A DNA stretch of 64,000 nt, from positions 1-64,000 of the IMG/VR virus record IMGVR_UViG_3300010883_000022, one strand, 5' to 3'. This DNA is from a virus. Numbering within the stretch: the stretch's first letter is position 1; each line of letters opens with the position of its first letter. Position numbers and translations under genes: made by a program. The notes under the pieces are model-generated. The model did not search any database and had not been told where the DNA came from. It saw only the letters and a program-made list of their open reading frames with translations. Shown in pieces: positions 34,489 through 43,266 of the stretch.

Positions 34489-37400
34489 CTAACCGTTTAA
34501 TATTGTTACTTGCTGACCTGCATCAATTTCACCACGGCGATAAGCACGAATAGCCTCTGCCTTTGAAGAAAAAGTTCTAGGGCCTTTTCTATTCTTCTTT
34601 GTAGAGGCTGCGTACAAACCACCTGTATATTCCTGAGACGGCTTGTAATGCACATTAAAATCACGCGCTGAAAACAAATTACGAGATGGCATTAGTTTGT
34701 TAATCGCCTCGTCCACTGCACTTGATGATACAGGTACATGATACTGCATTGCATCCCCGTCAAAATCTGCGTTAAAACCCCCGACAATAAGCGGGCTTAC
34801 CTGCATTGTGTCATTTTTTACCAGCTGAGGCCAGAAAGCCATAACACCATACCGATGAAGTACCGGCGCACGATTAATGACAACAGGACGCTTAGACATA
34901 ATTTTGAGCAACTCTTTGCGCGCAACAGCAGAGCGATCCTTTACCGCACGTGCTGCATCTAACTTGGGAATACCGCGCCTACCCAGATCTCTAATAATAA
35001 GCGGCTGATAAACCTCCCACGCTTTTTCCTCAGGTATCCCAACTTGATCCATATCCAAATCAGGATTAGGCGTGATAGCTGCCCTACCTACTAAGTCGGT
35101 CGTATTGCTCAGTAGCTTTCTTTGCACAACGCTGTATTTTGGATTTTTACCGAAAACTTCCCGAAGGATCCCGCGAACTTGTTTTTCTTGAGCATCACTA
35201 CTAATAGGATCTCCCAAACCCGTTACTGCTTTAAATGCATCATAAACAGATAGCCGTTCTTCACCAATATCATCAGATTTCTTAGCGTTCTCGCGTAGAA
35301 ACTTATTGGCTTCAAACAAATCTCGGTACAAGTAATTCGTGTCGGAAACCAGCTGGTTTCCTGAGCCTTGCATAACACTTATTGGACGAAATGCAGGGGG
35401 CAACACGGGTGCACGAGAAAGCATCCAATCCCGCGGATGTAGCTTCTGTTTCTCTGCGCCTTTAAAGTATCGCAAACGCTTCACAGCAGCATTACGCTTC
35501 TCACCTTTACTCGACTTGACATCTTCTCGCGCCTGCGCTGTTGCCTGCTTCAAGTTTATCTTATCCAACGCATGCGCAATTGCGCGAGAACCTGTCTGCC
35601 CCTGGAATTCTTGCTTACCGGATAAGATATCCCGGAAATTAGATTCCGTAAGCCCCAGCACGCGCATGATAGGTTCTTGCATTGCTGGGTTTGGCATAGG
35701 CTCAGCAAGACGAATAAACGACCACTTATTGCCACCGTGCCCGCCCGTCGCCGAAGGATCAAACAAACCACCCTTTAACGGCTTTAGACCCTGCTTCCAG
35801 TCGACAGTGTTGGAACCCGTAATCTCTCTATCGCCGGCTAACTTGGTTACATCTGCCTCCGTCATAGCCAACAGATGAGTGCGCGTTCCCTTCCGAACTG
35901 GGTTGATTCCCGCCGCCCGCAGCTGATTCACAAATTTCTCATAAACCATGGGAACCTTTGGTGTCGCGGGCTTGAACCCCGCCTGGAATGCCGACCAGTA
36001 ATCAGGATTCATTTGTCCCCGAATCATCTTCGCGTCCCTGATAACCTCAGTAGCGCCATGCGAAAGCAACGCGTTAAGCTCAAGCATTCCAATCGTCTTA
36101 GCACCTTCCTCGCCACCTTTAGACGGACGCCCCTCTGACGTGTATCCCCCAAAGCTACGCCCTGTTCCCTTAGACTCGGCAACGTGGTGCAATTTCATGA
36201 AAAAGCGATTACCAACAAAGACATCATTAATCTGGCGCCCGTTAGTGGGGTCCGTAATCGTTTCCAGATCCTGTATATCATTTGCTTCAAGTTCGCGCAT
36301 TGCGAACTCGGTGAGGTCTTCAATATTTTCAAAATCCTGGATCTTATATGGCTTCCCCGTCCGCTCTGCAATTTTACCAAGCGCCGCTTCTATCATTTGC
36401 GCAGGATTAGTTCGGCTAATAATACCGAGCGGATTTAACAATAGTTCAGAAGAACGACCATCAGCCGCTACGGGCATTTCTTCATCTGGAATGATCTCAG
36501 AGATAACGCCCTTATCACCGTACCTACCTGAAAGCTTATCGCCCACTTTTGCCGTAGCCGTAGACTTAACCGTAACTAGGATTCCGTGCTTGGTTTTGGC
36601 AACATCTGTGACAATGCCGGGCGCATGGTGGGACCACATTTGGGTTTTATCAATGTACTTGGGGGCCCGCCCACGGGAGACCTGGTTAGCTGTCCGTTCT
36701 CGTTCTCGGACAACAAGTGCCAACGGATCTCCGCTGTTGACGGTCGTTCCTGGTTTAATGACTCCGTCATTGTCCATTTTCTCCAAAGTAGTGCGATCAA
36801 ATTTGCCAGGAAACATAGCGGTGAAACCAGCCTTGCTAGTCCGCACCTTTTCCTCAGAAAAATCGACCGTGGTCTTGTACATATGTTGCGAAGACAACCG
36901 GTTAGCAAACGATTCACTAATAACAACGGCATCCTCGAAATTAAGGCCGCGAAATGGAACGTATGCTACACGTGCATTTAACCCAAGAGCCGTCGTTCCC
37001 TTGTCGTCTACGAAATTAGACTTAGCTAACAATGCGCCCTTCGGAAACCGCTGCCCCTTCTGAACAACAACATCCTGATGAATATACGTTTTACGGTTAT
37101 ATGGATAGTTGTCGTACAGCTCTATCGTCTCAACAGCACCGTTACCATATTTAACAGTGATCTCATCTTTATCGACCTTCGTAACAACCCCGCCATGCTT
37201 TGCGCGAACGGCGCCCATTTTAGTTCCATACCGATTTTCAAAACTATCATCCTCACCCGGAATACCCGCTTGAACCAACGGAGCTTCCGCATTATCCAGC
37301 GGGAGTGCTTGCGTTAACATCCTGGCCGCCATCACAGATCTCTGCGCCTTAGTTGCCGATTTCATCGGGATCATATTGGCAAGAAAAGAAAAAGCGCCCT

Positions 37401-38943
37401 CCATATGCGGAACCTCGTAATCAACCGCGTGAGGAGACACGTGCCGAACAGTGCCGCCAGACATGGCAGCTACCCGTGATTTACCCGATCGCAGCTCTCC
37501 TGGAAAAGCCACAACAGAAGACGTAATAGTCTCCGGGTCTCGCCACACCGTTTCACCGCTGCGAACATCTCGCATCTTTGTGTAAATCTTACCGTCCCGT
37601 CCTTTACGCGCATTACCCGCCATACGAAGATCGACGCCCGCACGCTCTGACTCAGGGGTTATGATCGGATCAATGAAACCAAAGTGGCTGGACTGAACAT
37701 TCCGCGCTTCCGCGGGCACACCACGTGCGCTCTGAATGCCGCCATCGCCCATCTTTGAAACACGGCTTTGCTGCTCAAAGATTTGCGCAGGATTGATCCC
37801 TTCCAACGGCTGCGCCAGAGAACCAAACAACACCGAATCCAGGCTCTTATTCATCAAGCCCGTACCAATACTCTGCACGTTTTTCTTAGATGTGGCTTTC
37901 CAAAGTGCGCGGTTAAGCAAACCTTTATTCTTGCCAATACGCTCTGCAAGCAAATCCTCAGGACCCAAAAAACGCATGAACGCCAAGGAGTCCCGATCAT
38001 CAACCTCGGCCGGGTCTAATCCCAATTTAGCTAGTACAGCTGGATCCGCTCTATTCTGAATAGCCAATAGCTTCCGAGTACTAGCAAGTAAACTTTCAAC
38101 AGTTACTCGCTTAGTTGGTTTACCCAGCGTCCGCTCTGTTGTTGCGGGATCCAACTCCATCTTTGCAAATGCCTTAGCAATTGCTTCCTGGCGAGATCGC
38201 GCGTCCGTATCAACACCGCCGAGAACAAACTTCTTATAGATCTTCGCCAAGTCCGCTGGAGACGCCTTTTGCATATTCGCCGAGGCGAGCTCGCCCCAAG
38301 CTGTCTGTAGTTCCTTATCCGTCGCGCCCATTGCGCGGAGAATAGAAATCAAGGGGATATTCGCGTTACCTACGTTCGCCTTAAAAAGGCCCGTTGCGGG
38401 GTCCAAATGGATACGATGCGATAAACCCGTACCAGGCTTTACGTTTATGCTGGATTCAAGCTCGCCGTTTTCTTTTTCCCGATGATAAACTCCGGGTCGC
38501 AGTCGCATTTGATTAGACAACGTATACTCATTGCCGTTGCGGATAAACGTGCCGCGGCTAGAAAAGTAAGGCACCTGCGCAACCGTTGCGCGCTTATTAT
38601 CAAGCACCGTCCCGGAAGCATTATCAACTAGCTGCCAAGTACCGCGTAAACTACGGCGCAGGTTACGTTGCTCCAAAAGCGCGCGTTTTTGATCAGCGAG
38701 AGAAATTTCCTTCTCATCGTCGTCGTAATCTACGTCAACAAGTTGTAACGTATGCGTCTGGTTAGAAACTGGTTCAATCGCGCGCGCAGCTGCTCGCACA
38801 TTTTCATAAATGCCGCGCCGCACCGCCGCAGAATCCCCAAATTCTCGAAGGCCTGCGGGCGCACGAGAGGAAGGCGCCAACGGCTTCGCGGGTGGTGTCA
38901 CCAACGACGGGGGCGGATTGCGGGGATCAAGTACACTTGGCAT
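34489..38943 (-). CDS. RNA polymerase beta fused to N-terminal half of beta'
   Basis: 1484 residues. About 1-1040 are beta: NFEDAVVISESFANRLSS (near 667), GDKLSGRYGDKGVISEI (801-817), then GTGRSFGGYTSEGRPS and GAKTIGMLELNALLSHGA. About 1050-1484 are the front of beta': GGLFDPSATGGHGGNKWSF, WMLSRAPVLPPAFRPISV, NRAPVLHRYGVMAFWPQL and the catalytic NADFDGD at 1391-1397 (34753-34773). It stops about 90 residues later, just before the bridge-helix half, which is a separate gene. The zinc-finger cysteines of the beta' N-terminus are absent. Together the two chains should form a complete catalytic core. No alpha, omega or sigma subunit is seen here. Confidence 0.95.
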   Translation of the reverse strand: MPSVLDPRNPPPSLVTPPAKPLAPSSRAPAGLREFGDSAAVRRGIYENVRAAARAIEPVSNQTHTLQLVDVDYDDDEKEISLADQKRALLEQRNLRRSLRGTWQLVDNASGTVLDNKRATVAQVPYFSSRGTFIRNGNEYTLSNQMRLRPGVYHREKENGELESSINVKPGTGLSHRIHLDPATGLFKANVGNANIPLISILRAMGATDKELQTAWGELASANMQKASPADLAKIYKKFVLGGVDTDARSRQEAIAKAFAKMELDPATTERTLGKPTKRVTVESLLASTRKLLAIQNRADPAVLAKLGLDPAEVDDRDSLAFMRFLGPEDLLAERIGKNKGLLNRALWKATSKKNVQSIGTGLMNKSLDSVLFGSLAQPLEGINPAQIFEQQSRVSKMGDGGIQSARGVPAEARNVQSSHFGFIDPIITPESERAGVDLRMAGNARKGRDGKIYTKMRDVRSGETVWRDPETITSSVVAFPGELRSGKSRVAAMSGGTVRHVSPHAVDYEVPHMEGAFSFLANMIPMKSATKAQRSVMAARMLTQALPLDNAEAPLVQAGIPGEDDSFENRYGTKMGAVRAKHGGVVTKVDKDEITVKYGNGAVETIELYDNYPYNRKTYIHQDVVVQKGQRFPKGALLAKSNFVDDKGTTALGLNARVAYVPFRGLNFEDAVVISESFANRLSSQHMYKTTVDFSEEKVRTSKAGFTAMFPGKFDRTTLEKMDNDGVIKPGTTVNSGDPLALVVRERERTANQVSRGRAPKYIDKTQMWSHHAPGIVTDVAKTKHGILVTVKSTATAKVGDKLSGRYGDKGVISEIIPDEEMPVAADGRSSELLLNPLGIISRTNPAQMIEAALGKIAERTGKPYKIQDFENIEDLTEFAMRELEANDIQDLETITDPTNGRQINDVFVGNRFFMKLHHVAESKGTGRSFGGYTSEGRPSKGGEEGAKTIGMLELNALLSHGATEVIRDAKMIRGQMNPDYWSAFQAGFKPATPKVPMVYEKFVNQLRAAGINPVRKGTRTHLLAMTEADVTKLAGDREITGSNTVDWKQGLKPLKGGLFDPSATGGHGGNKWSFIRLAEPMPNPAMQEPIMRVLGLTESNFRDILSGKQEFQGQTGSRAIAHALDKINLKQATAQAREDVKSSKGEKRNAAVKRLRYFKGAEKQKLHPRDWMLSRAPVLPPAFRPISVMQGSGNQLVSDTNYLYRDLFEANKFLRENAKKSDDIGEERLSVYDAFKAVTGLGDPISSDAQEKQVRGILREVFGKNPKYSVVQRKLLSNTTDLVGRAAITPNPDLDMDQVGIPEEKAWEVYQPLIIRDLGRRGIPKLDAARAVKDRSAVARKELLKIMSKRPVVINRAPVLHRYGVMAFWPQLVKNDTMQVSPLIVGGFNADFDGDAMQYHVPVSSSAVDEAINKLMPSRNLFSARDFNVHYKPSQEYTGGLYAASTKKNRKGPRTFSSKAEAIRAYRRGEIDAGQQVTILNG

Positions 38944-38958
38944 TTAATGGCCTCAAAT

Positions 38959-40056
38959 TCAGACGGACGCCGAAATGGGCTCGTCTTCTTTTTCTTCATG
39001 CAAAACCTCCGCACCCGGAGTGAGGTAAATCGGCTGAGGGCGTCGGCGAGCTAAATCAGCTTTGCGTCGACGCATTGCTTCACTTAGCGGGCTCTTGCTG
39101 CGCGATTTGTTACGCGTCCAGTTATACGCCATCATTCCTGTAGGTATTCCAGAAATTGCAGCCATCATAGTGAGCAATCCCCCATACTGCTTAAGGCCCT
39201 TAGTGATGTCTCCGGTGGTAACATTTTCTAGACCACCAAGATTAGGCTGCGGAAACTCGATTCTTGGTACCTCCGCCAGCTTAACAAAACCAGCGTACAG
39301 TTCGTCCAACGACGAGCCTAATACGGAAGCTTCCTTACTCGCCTCAAATTGCTCTGCAATAGCCGTTTCATATTCGTCTTTGGCATCTCGTACAGCTTCT
39401 TCCCGCAACCGCTTTCTACGGCGCGAAGCAAGGTAATCACCCAGAGCATTTCCGCCCCAAAAACCACCCAAGCCTAAGCCAACCATCGCGGGCCATTTGG
39501 CTATGGGAGCCGAATCACTGCCCAACCACGAGGTCTCGGCCTCTAGCTTGTTCGCTTCATTATATGGGCTCGCTGATTGCTGTGCGGCTTTATCCAGCCG
39601 ATCTTCTTCATCCTCTTCCGGTTTCCGCCGACTAACAAATTTACGTTGCGGTACCGAAAGCTCCATGGGCAGGGAAGATGTGCCAGCTCCCGCCATTTGC
39701 GCCACACTCGGACGCCTTAAGGCTTTGACTAACGAAGCTCCGCCGCCAAGCAACGCCGCCCCGCCGCCCACCGCAAGAAGCTGCATCAGGTTTTTGTTGT
39801 ACAGCAACTCTGGGTCGCTCAGGATAGTCGACGGAGTCGTCTCGTAAAGCAGACTAGATTCTTTGCGCATATCCTGCGCGTGCTTAATCAAGTCCGGAGC
39901 AATGTCGATGTAAAGGCGCTCGTTTGCAAAAGAGCCCCCCGTCGCCTCGGACTGCTTGCGCATATCCTGCGCATGCTTGATCAAATCCGGAGCAATATCA
40001 ATGTAAAGGCGCTCATCATCGATTGAGGCGGACTGTTTGTGTATTTGTTTCTGCAT
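38959..40056 (-). CDS. Glycine-zipper membrane protein with duplicated leader
   Basis: 365 residues. Residues 14-65 contain two copies of a 31-residue unit whose core is ERLYIDIAPDLIKHAQDMRK. Hydrophobic Gly-rich segments follow at about 88-108 (LMQLLAVGGGAALLGGG), 185-205 (MVGLGLGGFWGGNALGDYL) and 288-310 (LLTMMAAISGIPTGMMAYNW). Between them are highly charged regions, including RRRKRLREE. FVKLAEVP and RLDKAAQQ are further K-x-A sequences. The start overlaps the upstream gene by 41 bases and has a GGGG site. Likely a virion protein that enters the membrane during DNA ejection; inference. Confidence 0.7.
   Translation of the reverse strand: MQKQIHKQSASIDDERLYIDIAPDLIKHAQDMRKQSEATGGSFANERLYIDIAPDLIKHAQDMRKESSLLYETTPSTILSDPELLYNKNLMQLLAVGGGAALLGGGASLVKALRRPSVAQMAGAGTSSLPMELSVPQRKFVSRRKPEEDEEDRLDKAAQQSASPYNEANKLEAETSWLGSDSAPIAKWPAMVGLGLGGFWGGNALGDYLASRRRKRLREEAVRDAKDEYETAIAEQFEASKEASVLGSSLDELYAGFVKLAEVPRIEFPQPNLGGLENVTTGDITKGLKQYGGLLTMMAAISGIPTGMMAYNWTRNKSRSKSPLSEAMRRRKADLARRRPQPIYLTPGAEVLHEEKEDEPISASV
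39865..40015 (-). repeat. 93-bp period direct repeat duplicating an N-terminal leader
   Basis: Two copies of about 58 bases, beginning at 39865 and 39958, differing at a few third-codon positions. Both encode the ERLYIDIAPDLIKHAQDMRK core. Silent differences show that the amino acid sequence is being kept. Confidence 0.85.
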
Positions 40057-40429
40057 CGGTTACCCCGCGATAATTAGGCGATTTACCCTTGGGAAGTTCC
40101 CCGTAAATCTGATTCCATTCTAAGTATACTCGCCAACTTCCGTGCTCCTCATCAAAGAGGCGCTCAATATGTATCAACTGATACCACCCGTTTGATGCGC
40201 GATCACGTATCTGACGATATTCTTTTAATTCATCCGCGTTCCACAGCTCAAACATCCTGCAGTGGAAATCAAACGCTAGTGGTATCTCTTCTGTTTCGTC
40301 TGACGTCAGCGTTGGAGGAACACTTGTACCCCTGAAAGGAAATCCAGAAGTAGTTCCTGGCCAATGTAACTGTCCGCCATGTGCGCTATCAGTGCCACCA
40401 CGTTCACCAAAATATTTCAATATGCCCAT
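40016..40429 (-). CDS. Unknown 137-residue protein
   Basis: Begins MGILKYFGERGGTDSAHGG with a glycine/serine-rich front. Residues 50-115 look folded (LAFDFHCRMFELWNADELKE, WYQLIHIERLFDEEHGSWRV). Its 3' end overlaps the following gene by 41 bases. The style fits a small neck or tail-fibre accessory protein, but I do not recognise it. Confidence 0.6.
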   Translation of the reverse strand: MGILKYFGERGGTDSAHGGQLHWPGTTSGFPFRGTSVPPTLTSDETEEIPLAFDFHCRMFELWNADELKEYRQIRDRASNGWYQLIHIERLFDEEHGSWRVYLEWNQIYGELPKGKSPNYRGVTDAETNTQTVRLNR

Positions 40430-40439
40430 TTATTCCTCA

Positions 40440-40922
40440 CTAGATCCTAGACCAACGATTCGCATCTTCTTCTTCCCTCTTACGTTTAAGCTTAAGCATC
40501 CCTGCGCGGCGTCGCGTGGAAGCCGCCTCCCTACTAAGCGACTGAACAAGCTCTGCTGCTTGAATATCTTGAATTTCTTCTGGAGTAGACTCACCCTGTG
40601 CACCCATAACCGGATCAAACTCATTACGAAGCTTACCTGCGAGCATGCCACCGCCCGCGCCCGCAATAGCGCCGCCGCCCAATGCCAACCACGGAGCCTT
40701 CACCAAAAGATTAAGAACACTGCCAGCCAGATTTGCCCCGGCCTGGAGAGGACCAAAGGCCTGCTTCACAAGCTGTTCTTCCTCGGGAGTCGCGTTTGCA
40801 CACCTGTGATGCAGAACGTGCGCAGCCTTGGTCCGCGCAGTGATCTCGTCTGCGCCCAAACCCTCTTCTTCGCACCGGATTAAAAAACCCGTTTTAAACG
40901 CTTCTCTTGGTGTAAGTGGCAT
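40440..40922 (-). CDS. Small glycine-zipper protein with conserved-looking N-terminal domain
   Basis: 160 residues. The N-terminus LTPREAFKTGFLIRCEEEGL resembles an N-terminal helical domain I associate with virion proteins of large phages (from memory, not searched). It is followed by EEQLVKQAFGP, a K-x-A sequence, a hydrophobic Gly-rich segment at about 74-97 (WLALGGGAIAGAGGGMLAGK) and a basic tail (LKLKRKREEEDANRW). One membrane segment. Likely part of the same group of membrane-active virion proteins as those at 18.8, 20.3, 39.0 and 49.8 kb. Confidence 0.68.
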   Translation of the reverse strand: MPLTPREAFKTGFLIRCEEEGLGADEITARTKAAHVLHHRCANATPEEEQLVKQAFGPLQAGANLAGSVLNLLVKAPWLALGGGAIAGAGGGMLAGKLRNEFDPVMGAQGESTPEEIQDIQAAELVQSLSREAASTRRRAGMLKLKRKREEEDANRWSRI

Positions 40923-40937
40923 CCGTGCGGACTCCCC

Positions 40938-41363
40938 TCAAGGAATAATTATGTTGGTATCTTCTTCTAAACCCGGCATCATAAAGGTACGAGGACGCTT
41001 CATCTCATGCTTTTGGATGTACGCACAAACTTTAGGATCCAGGGGGTCGCCTTGAGCTTTTGCCTGTTTTGCGCACGCAAGCATGCACTCAACTAACGAT
41101 ATCATAGCGTCCCGTTCTTGGACCGCCGTCATTTTTTTCCACTCATTTCCAGCTCTTGTTGCAATATCCCCAAGCCTTTGCGCATCGGCGTTGAACGACG
41201 ATGTGCGCTCCAACCAGTCCCGCCGACTACATGTAGTAAACGATCCATCGTCTTTGTCTTCGATATAAATGAAACCGTTTTCCGGCCAAAATATCAAACT
41301 CAGGTATTCGTAACGATTCCCACGCTTTCGCGGCTTCGTGGGAAATAATGACTTATCAACCAT
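40938..41363 (-). CDS. Unknown 141-residue protein
   Basis: Begins MVDKSLFPTKPRKRGNRYEY, then beta strands (LSLIFWPENGFIYIEDKDDG), and a helical C-terminal half with Cys residues (LVECMLACAKQAKAQG). An upstream gap of 83 bases holds a perfect 14-bp palindrome. The start has AGGAACT nearby. Unrecognised. Confidence 0.62.
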   Translation of the reverse strand: MVDKSLFPTKPRKRGNRYEYLSLIFWPENGFIYIEDKDDGSFTTCSRRDWLERTSSFNADAQRLGDIATRAGNEWKKMTAVQERDAMISLVECMLACAKQAKAQGDPLDPKVCAYIQKHEMKRPRTFMMPGLEEDTNIIIP

Positions 41364-41425
41364 AAACCCAGTTCCTATATAAATATGCGCCTATAACTAG
41401 CATAACTGAATTGAAATCCCCAAGC

Positions 41426-41439
41426 CACAGTATACTGTG
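41426..41439. promoter_or_regulatory. Perfect 14-bp palindrome in intergenic gap
   Basis: CACAGTATACTGTG reads the same on both strands. It lies 63 bases upstream of the start of the gene ending at 40938 and in one of the few real gaps of this operon. The form is that of a dimeric repressor operator or a small hairpin; no function can be proven by eye. Confidence 0.45.
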
Positions 41440-41446
41440 TTACGGG

Positions 41447-41713
41447 CTACCCGGGGAAATCTCGCGGATCCGTTTTCCACTCACCCCAATCGTCTGGTCG
41501 CTCACCGTCGTCGCAAGGCTTCCACCAATCTGCAGAATCCGCATGTGCGCGCTGGCGCCTGCTATTGCGCCGTTGCGTGGCCCCCCGCATTTCTCGGCGC
41601 CGGGCCTTGGTTTCCGCAAGTCCGTATGAAAGGCATGTAACGTACATACCCAGCAAAACCCCCACAACAAACACAAGCGAAAACAAAAGAGCGACAAGTA
41701 CGTTCACAGTCAT
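41447..41713 (-). CDS. Small single-pass membrane protein
   Basis: 88 residues from an ATG just after the upstream stop, with AGGG nearby. Residues 3-28 are a membrane segment (VLVALLFSLVFVVGVLLGM), followed by a basic region (KARRREMRGATQRRNSRRQR) that should face the cytoplasm. The tail is acidic. An overlapping frame of similar length exists, but the membrane segment with a basic flank supports this one. Role unknown; small membrane proteins in phages often act in lysis or host interference. Confidence 0.65.
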   Translation of the reverse strand: MTVNVLVALLFSLVFVVGVLLGMYVTCLSYGLAETKARRREMRGATQRRNSRRQRAHADSADWWKPCDDGERPDDWGEWKTDPRDFPG

Positions 41714-41715
41714 AA

Positions 41716-42108
41716 TTAACCCTGGCCATCGCGTGGGGAAAGCGGCTTTACAAAATAAATGCCGCGGTTCTCGTAAACGGTCTTCTGATCTGCTTCGTTC
41801 CCAAACAACCAGTTGATAATCATCTTGGTCACGATAGATATCACAATATTAATGAACAACATGAAAACGATGCTCCCAACCACACCATATTTCTTCTTCG
41901 TGTGCCCATATAGGTGCGCCTTTAATTCTTTTCTTGCCTGTTTGCGATCCTTAAAACCGCCGTCTCCATATGGGCGGGTAGCCCACCACTGCATAGCCTC
42001 CTGAGTAAGCTCGTCAGATAGCTTCGCTTTGCGCCCTGACAAGTTGTTCTCTCGCTTAATCCAAAATTGAACTGCAGGTAATGTATAGCCAGTAGGTTTC
42101 TGCATCAT
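41716..42108 (-). CDS. Membrane-anchored basic protein
   Basis: The start is taken at the ATG at 42108 (MMQKPTGYTLPAVQF) because GAGGTGG lies 5 bases upstream; a longer form from 42168 has a weaker site. Product 130 residues. The first 70 are basic and helical (KAHLYGHTKKK at the end). One membrane segment follows (VVGSIVFMLFINIVISIVTK), then a short tail. Unrecognised. Confidence 0.6.
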   Translation of the reverse strand: MMQKPTGYTLPAVQFWIKRENNLSGRKAKLSDELTQEAMQWWATRPYGDGGFKDRKQARKELKAHLYGHTKKKYGVVGSIVFMLFINIVISIVTKMIINWLFGNEADQKTVYENRGIYFVKPLSPRDGQG

Positions 42109-42157
42109 AATATCCACCTCGACATGACACGCCGCATGGGCACCGTCAACGTATCTG

Positions 42158-42892
42158 TTACTTCCCATGGGATTTGTTCGGAATACTTAAAACCGCTCCG
42201 GCCGCTTTATAATCCTTTTCAATTTTTAACAACGTTTCGTACTGAATCTTGGAGATGGGTTGCACAGCAGTTGTTTGCTTAGCGTACAACTCAATACACT
42301 CCGGGCAGTCCCCAAACCCCTGCAGCCCAGGTGTGGGGTGCGCATGTTTCTTTGCGTAGTGATTCGTATACATCTCAGTTTGCAACAGCGTATACGAAAA
42401 AGAAGCATGCGACTCAAGCAACAACGTAATAGAAGCTAGCTCTTCTTCAACATTAATCGGGGGCTCCGCCTCTTCAATTGGAAACGGGCTTGCTGGAAGC
42501 CCGCGCGTAACCCGCGCCATGTCACGCAACGTTTTCAAACGAGCCACCGGAATCCAAACAATACCCCCTTTCTTAGTCCCCCACAGATCGCCGCATTCAG
42601 GACAAAGGTCCTGGAAAGACGTATGCGGCTTGGTGTAGTGCTGGGTACGTAAGTGAGTATCTGAAATAACGCGATACCGAGAAGCTATGAGTTCCAAGGT
42701 GTTATAAATCTTGGAAAATGCGTCGTCTAGCTCATCGTTATCGGCCGTATGCGCAGCAAGCTCGTTCTTTAACGCAACATTTTGTGAGTAGAGCCCGACG
42801 CAGAAACTCATACAAAGACAAATCACAAAAGTTATTGCTAACCTAAATGCAATTTGCCTCAAATCTGTAGTAACGTTAATCCAACGATCCAT
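42158..42892 (-). CDS. Membrane-anchored protein with two CPEC motifs
   Basis: Start at the ATG at 42892 (MDRWINVTTDLRQ) with AAGGA upstream; three residues earlier is another ATG. Product about 244 residues. Membrane segment at about 17-36 (LAITFVICLCMSFCVGLY), then a coiled-coil-like stretch. There are two repeats each containing CPEC (DLCPECGDLWG and GDCPECIELYA), with similar helices around them (HLRTQHYTKPH, EMYTNHYAKKH). The two CPEC units could share one zinc ion. The duplicated arrangement suggests an internal repeat of about 100 residues. Function unknown. Confidence 0.68.
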   Translation of the reverse strand: MDRWINVTTDLRQIAFRLAITFVICLCMSFCVGLYSQNVALKNELAAHTADNDELDDAFSKIYNTLELIASRYRVISDTHLRTQHYTKPHTSFQDLCPECGDLWGTKKGGIVWIPVARLKTLRDMARVTRGLPASPFPIEEAEPPINVEEELASITLLLESHASFSYTLLQTEMYTNHYAKKHAHPTPGLQGFGDCPECIELYAKQTTAVQPISKIQYETLLKIEKDYKAAGAVLSIPNKSHGK

Positions 42893-42918
42893 GCTATGCA
42901 TCCTTGCAGCAGGAGTAG

Positions 42919-43263
42919 TTAGGACACAACTTTGAGTGTTGCGTCCGGTAAACCGTCAATTTCAATGACGATCTTTTCTTCGGAGATCAGTGCGCCAACA
43001 ATATCCCCCTTCAACCAACCTGATAAGTTCACCCGGGGAAGCGTTCCGTTCAGTGTAATCTTTAACTTAGTAGGAGTATCTTCCAAAATAGAAAGATCAA
43101 GATTCAAAACTTCAGGACCTTCGATAGTCACACGCTTTCCAATCCTAACCCCGTTGCCGCTCATAATAGATTGCAACTTCCCAATAACCTCTCTGATCGT
43201 ATCTTTGCCTCCTTCAATATCTGGTAATTTAGGTCCAAATCCATGCCGCTCGTCACTAAACAT
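42919..43263 (-). CDS. Unknown 114-residue beta protein
   Basis: Sequence alternating in beta style from residue 40 (VRIGKRVTIEGPEVLNLDLS, KLKITLNGTLPRVNLSG, EKIVIEIDGLPDATLKVVS). No membrane segment or Cys. Ends 18 bases before the CPEC protein. Possibly a virion accessory or appendage protein; unrecognised. Confidence 0.62.
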   Translation of the reverse strand: MFSDERHGFGPKLPDIEGGKDTIREVIGKLQSIMSGNGVRIGKRVTIEGPEVLNLDLSILEDTPTKLKITLNGTLPRVNLSGWLKGDIVGALISEEKIVIEIDGLPDATLKVVS

Positions 43264-43266
43264 TAC

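Noticed and set aside
36140-37063. 307-residue open frame on the plus strand
   Set aside because: It lies fully opposite the RNA polymerase gene, has no ribosome site or known motif, and its frame follows from the codon use of the true gene.
41440-41697. Alternative 85-residue minus-strand frame
   Set aside because: Same DNA as the 88-residue membrane protein in another frame; the latter has a start placed right after the upstream stop and a clean membrane segment with basic flank.
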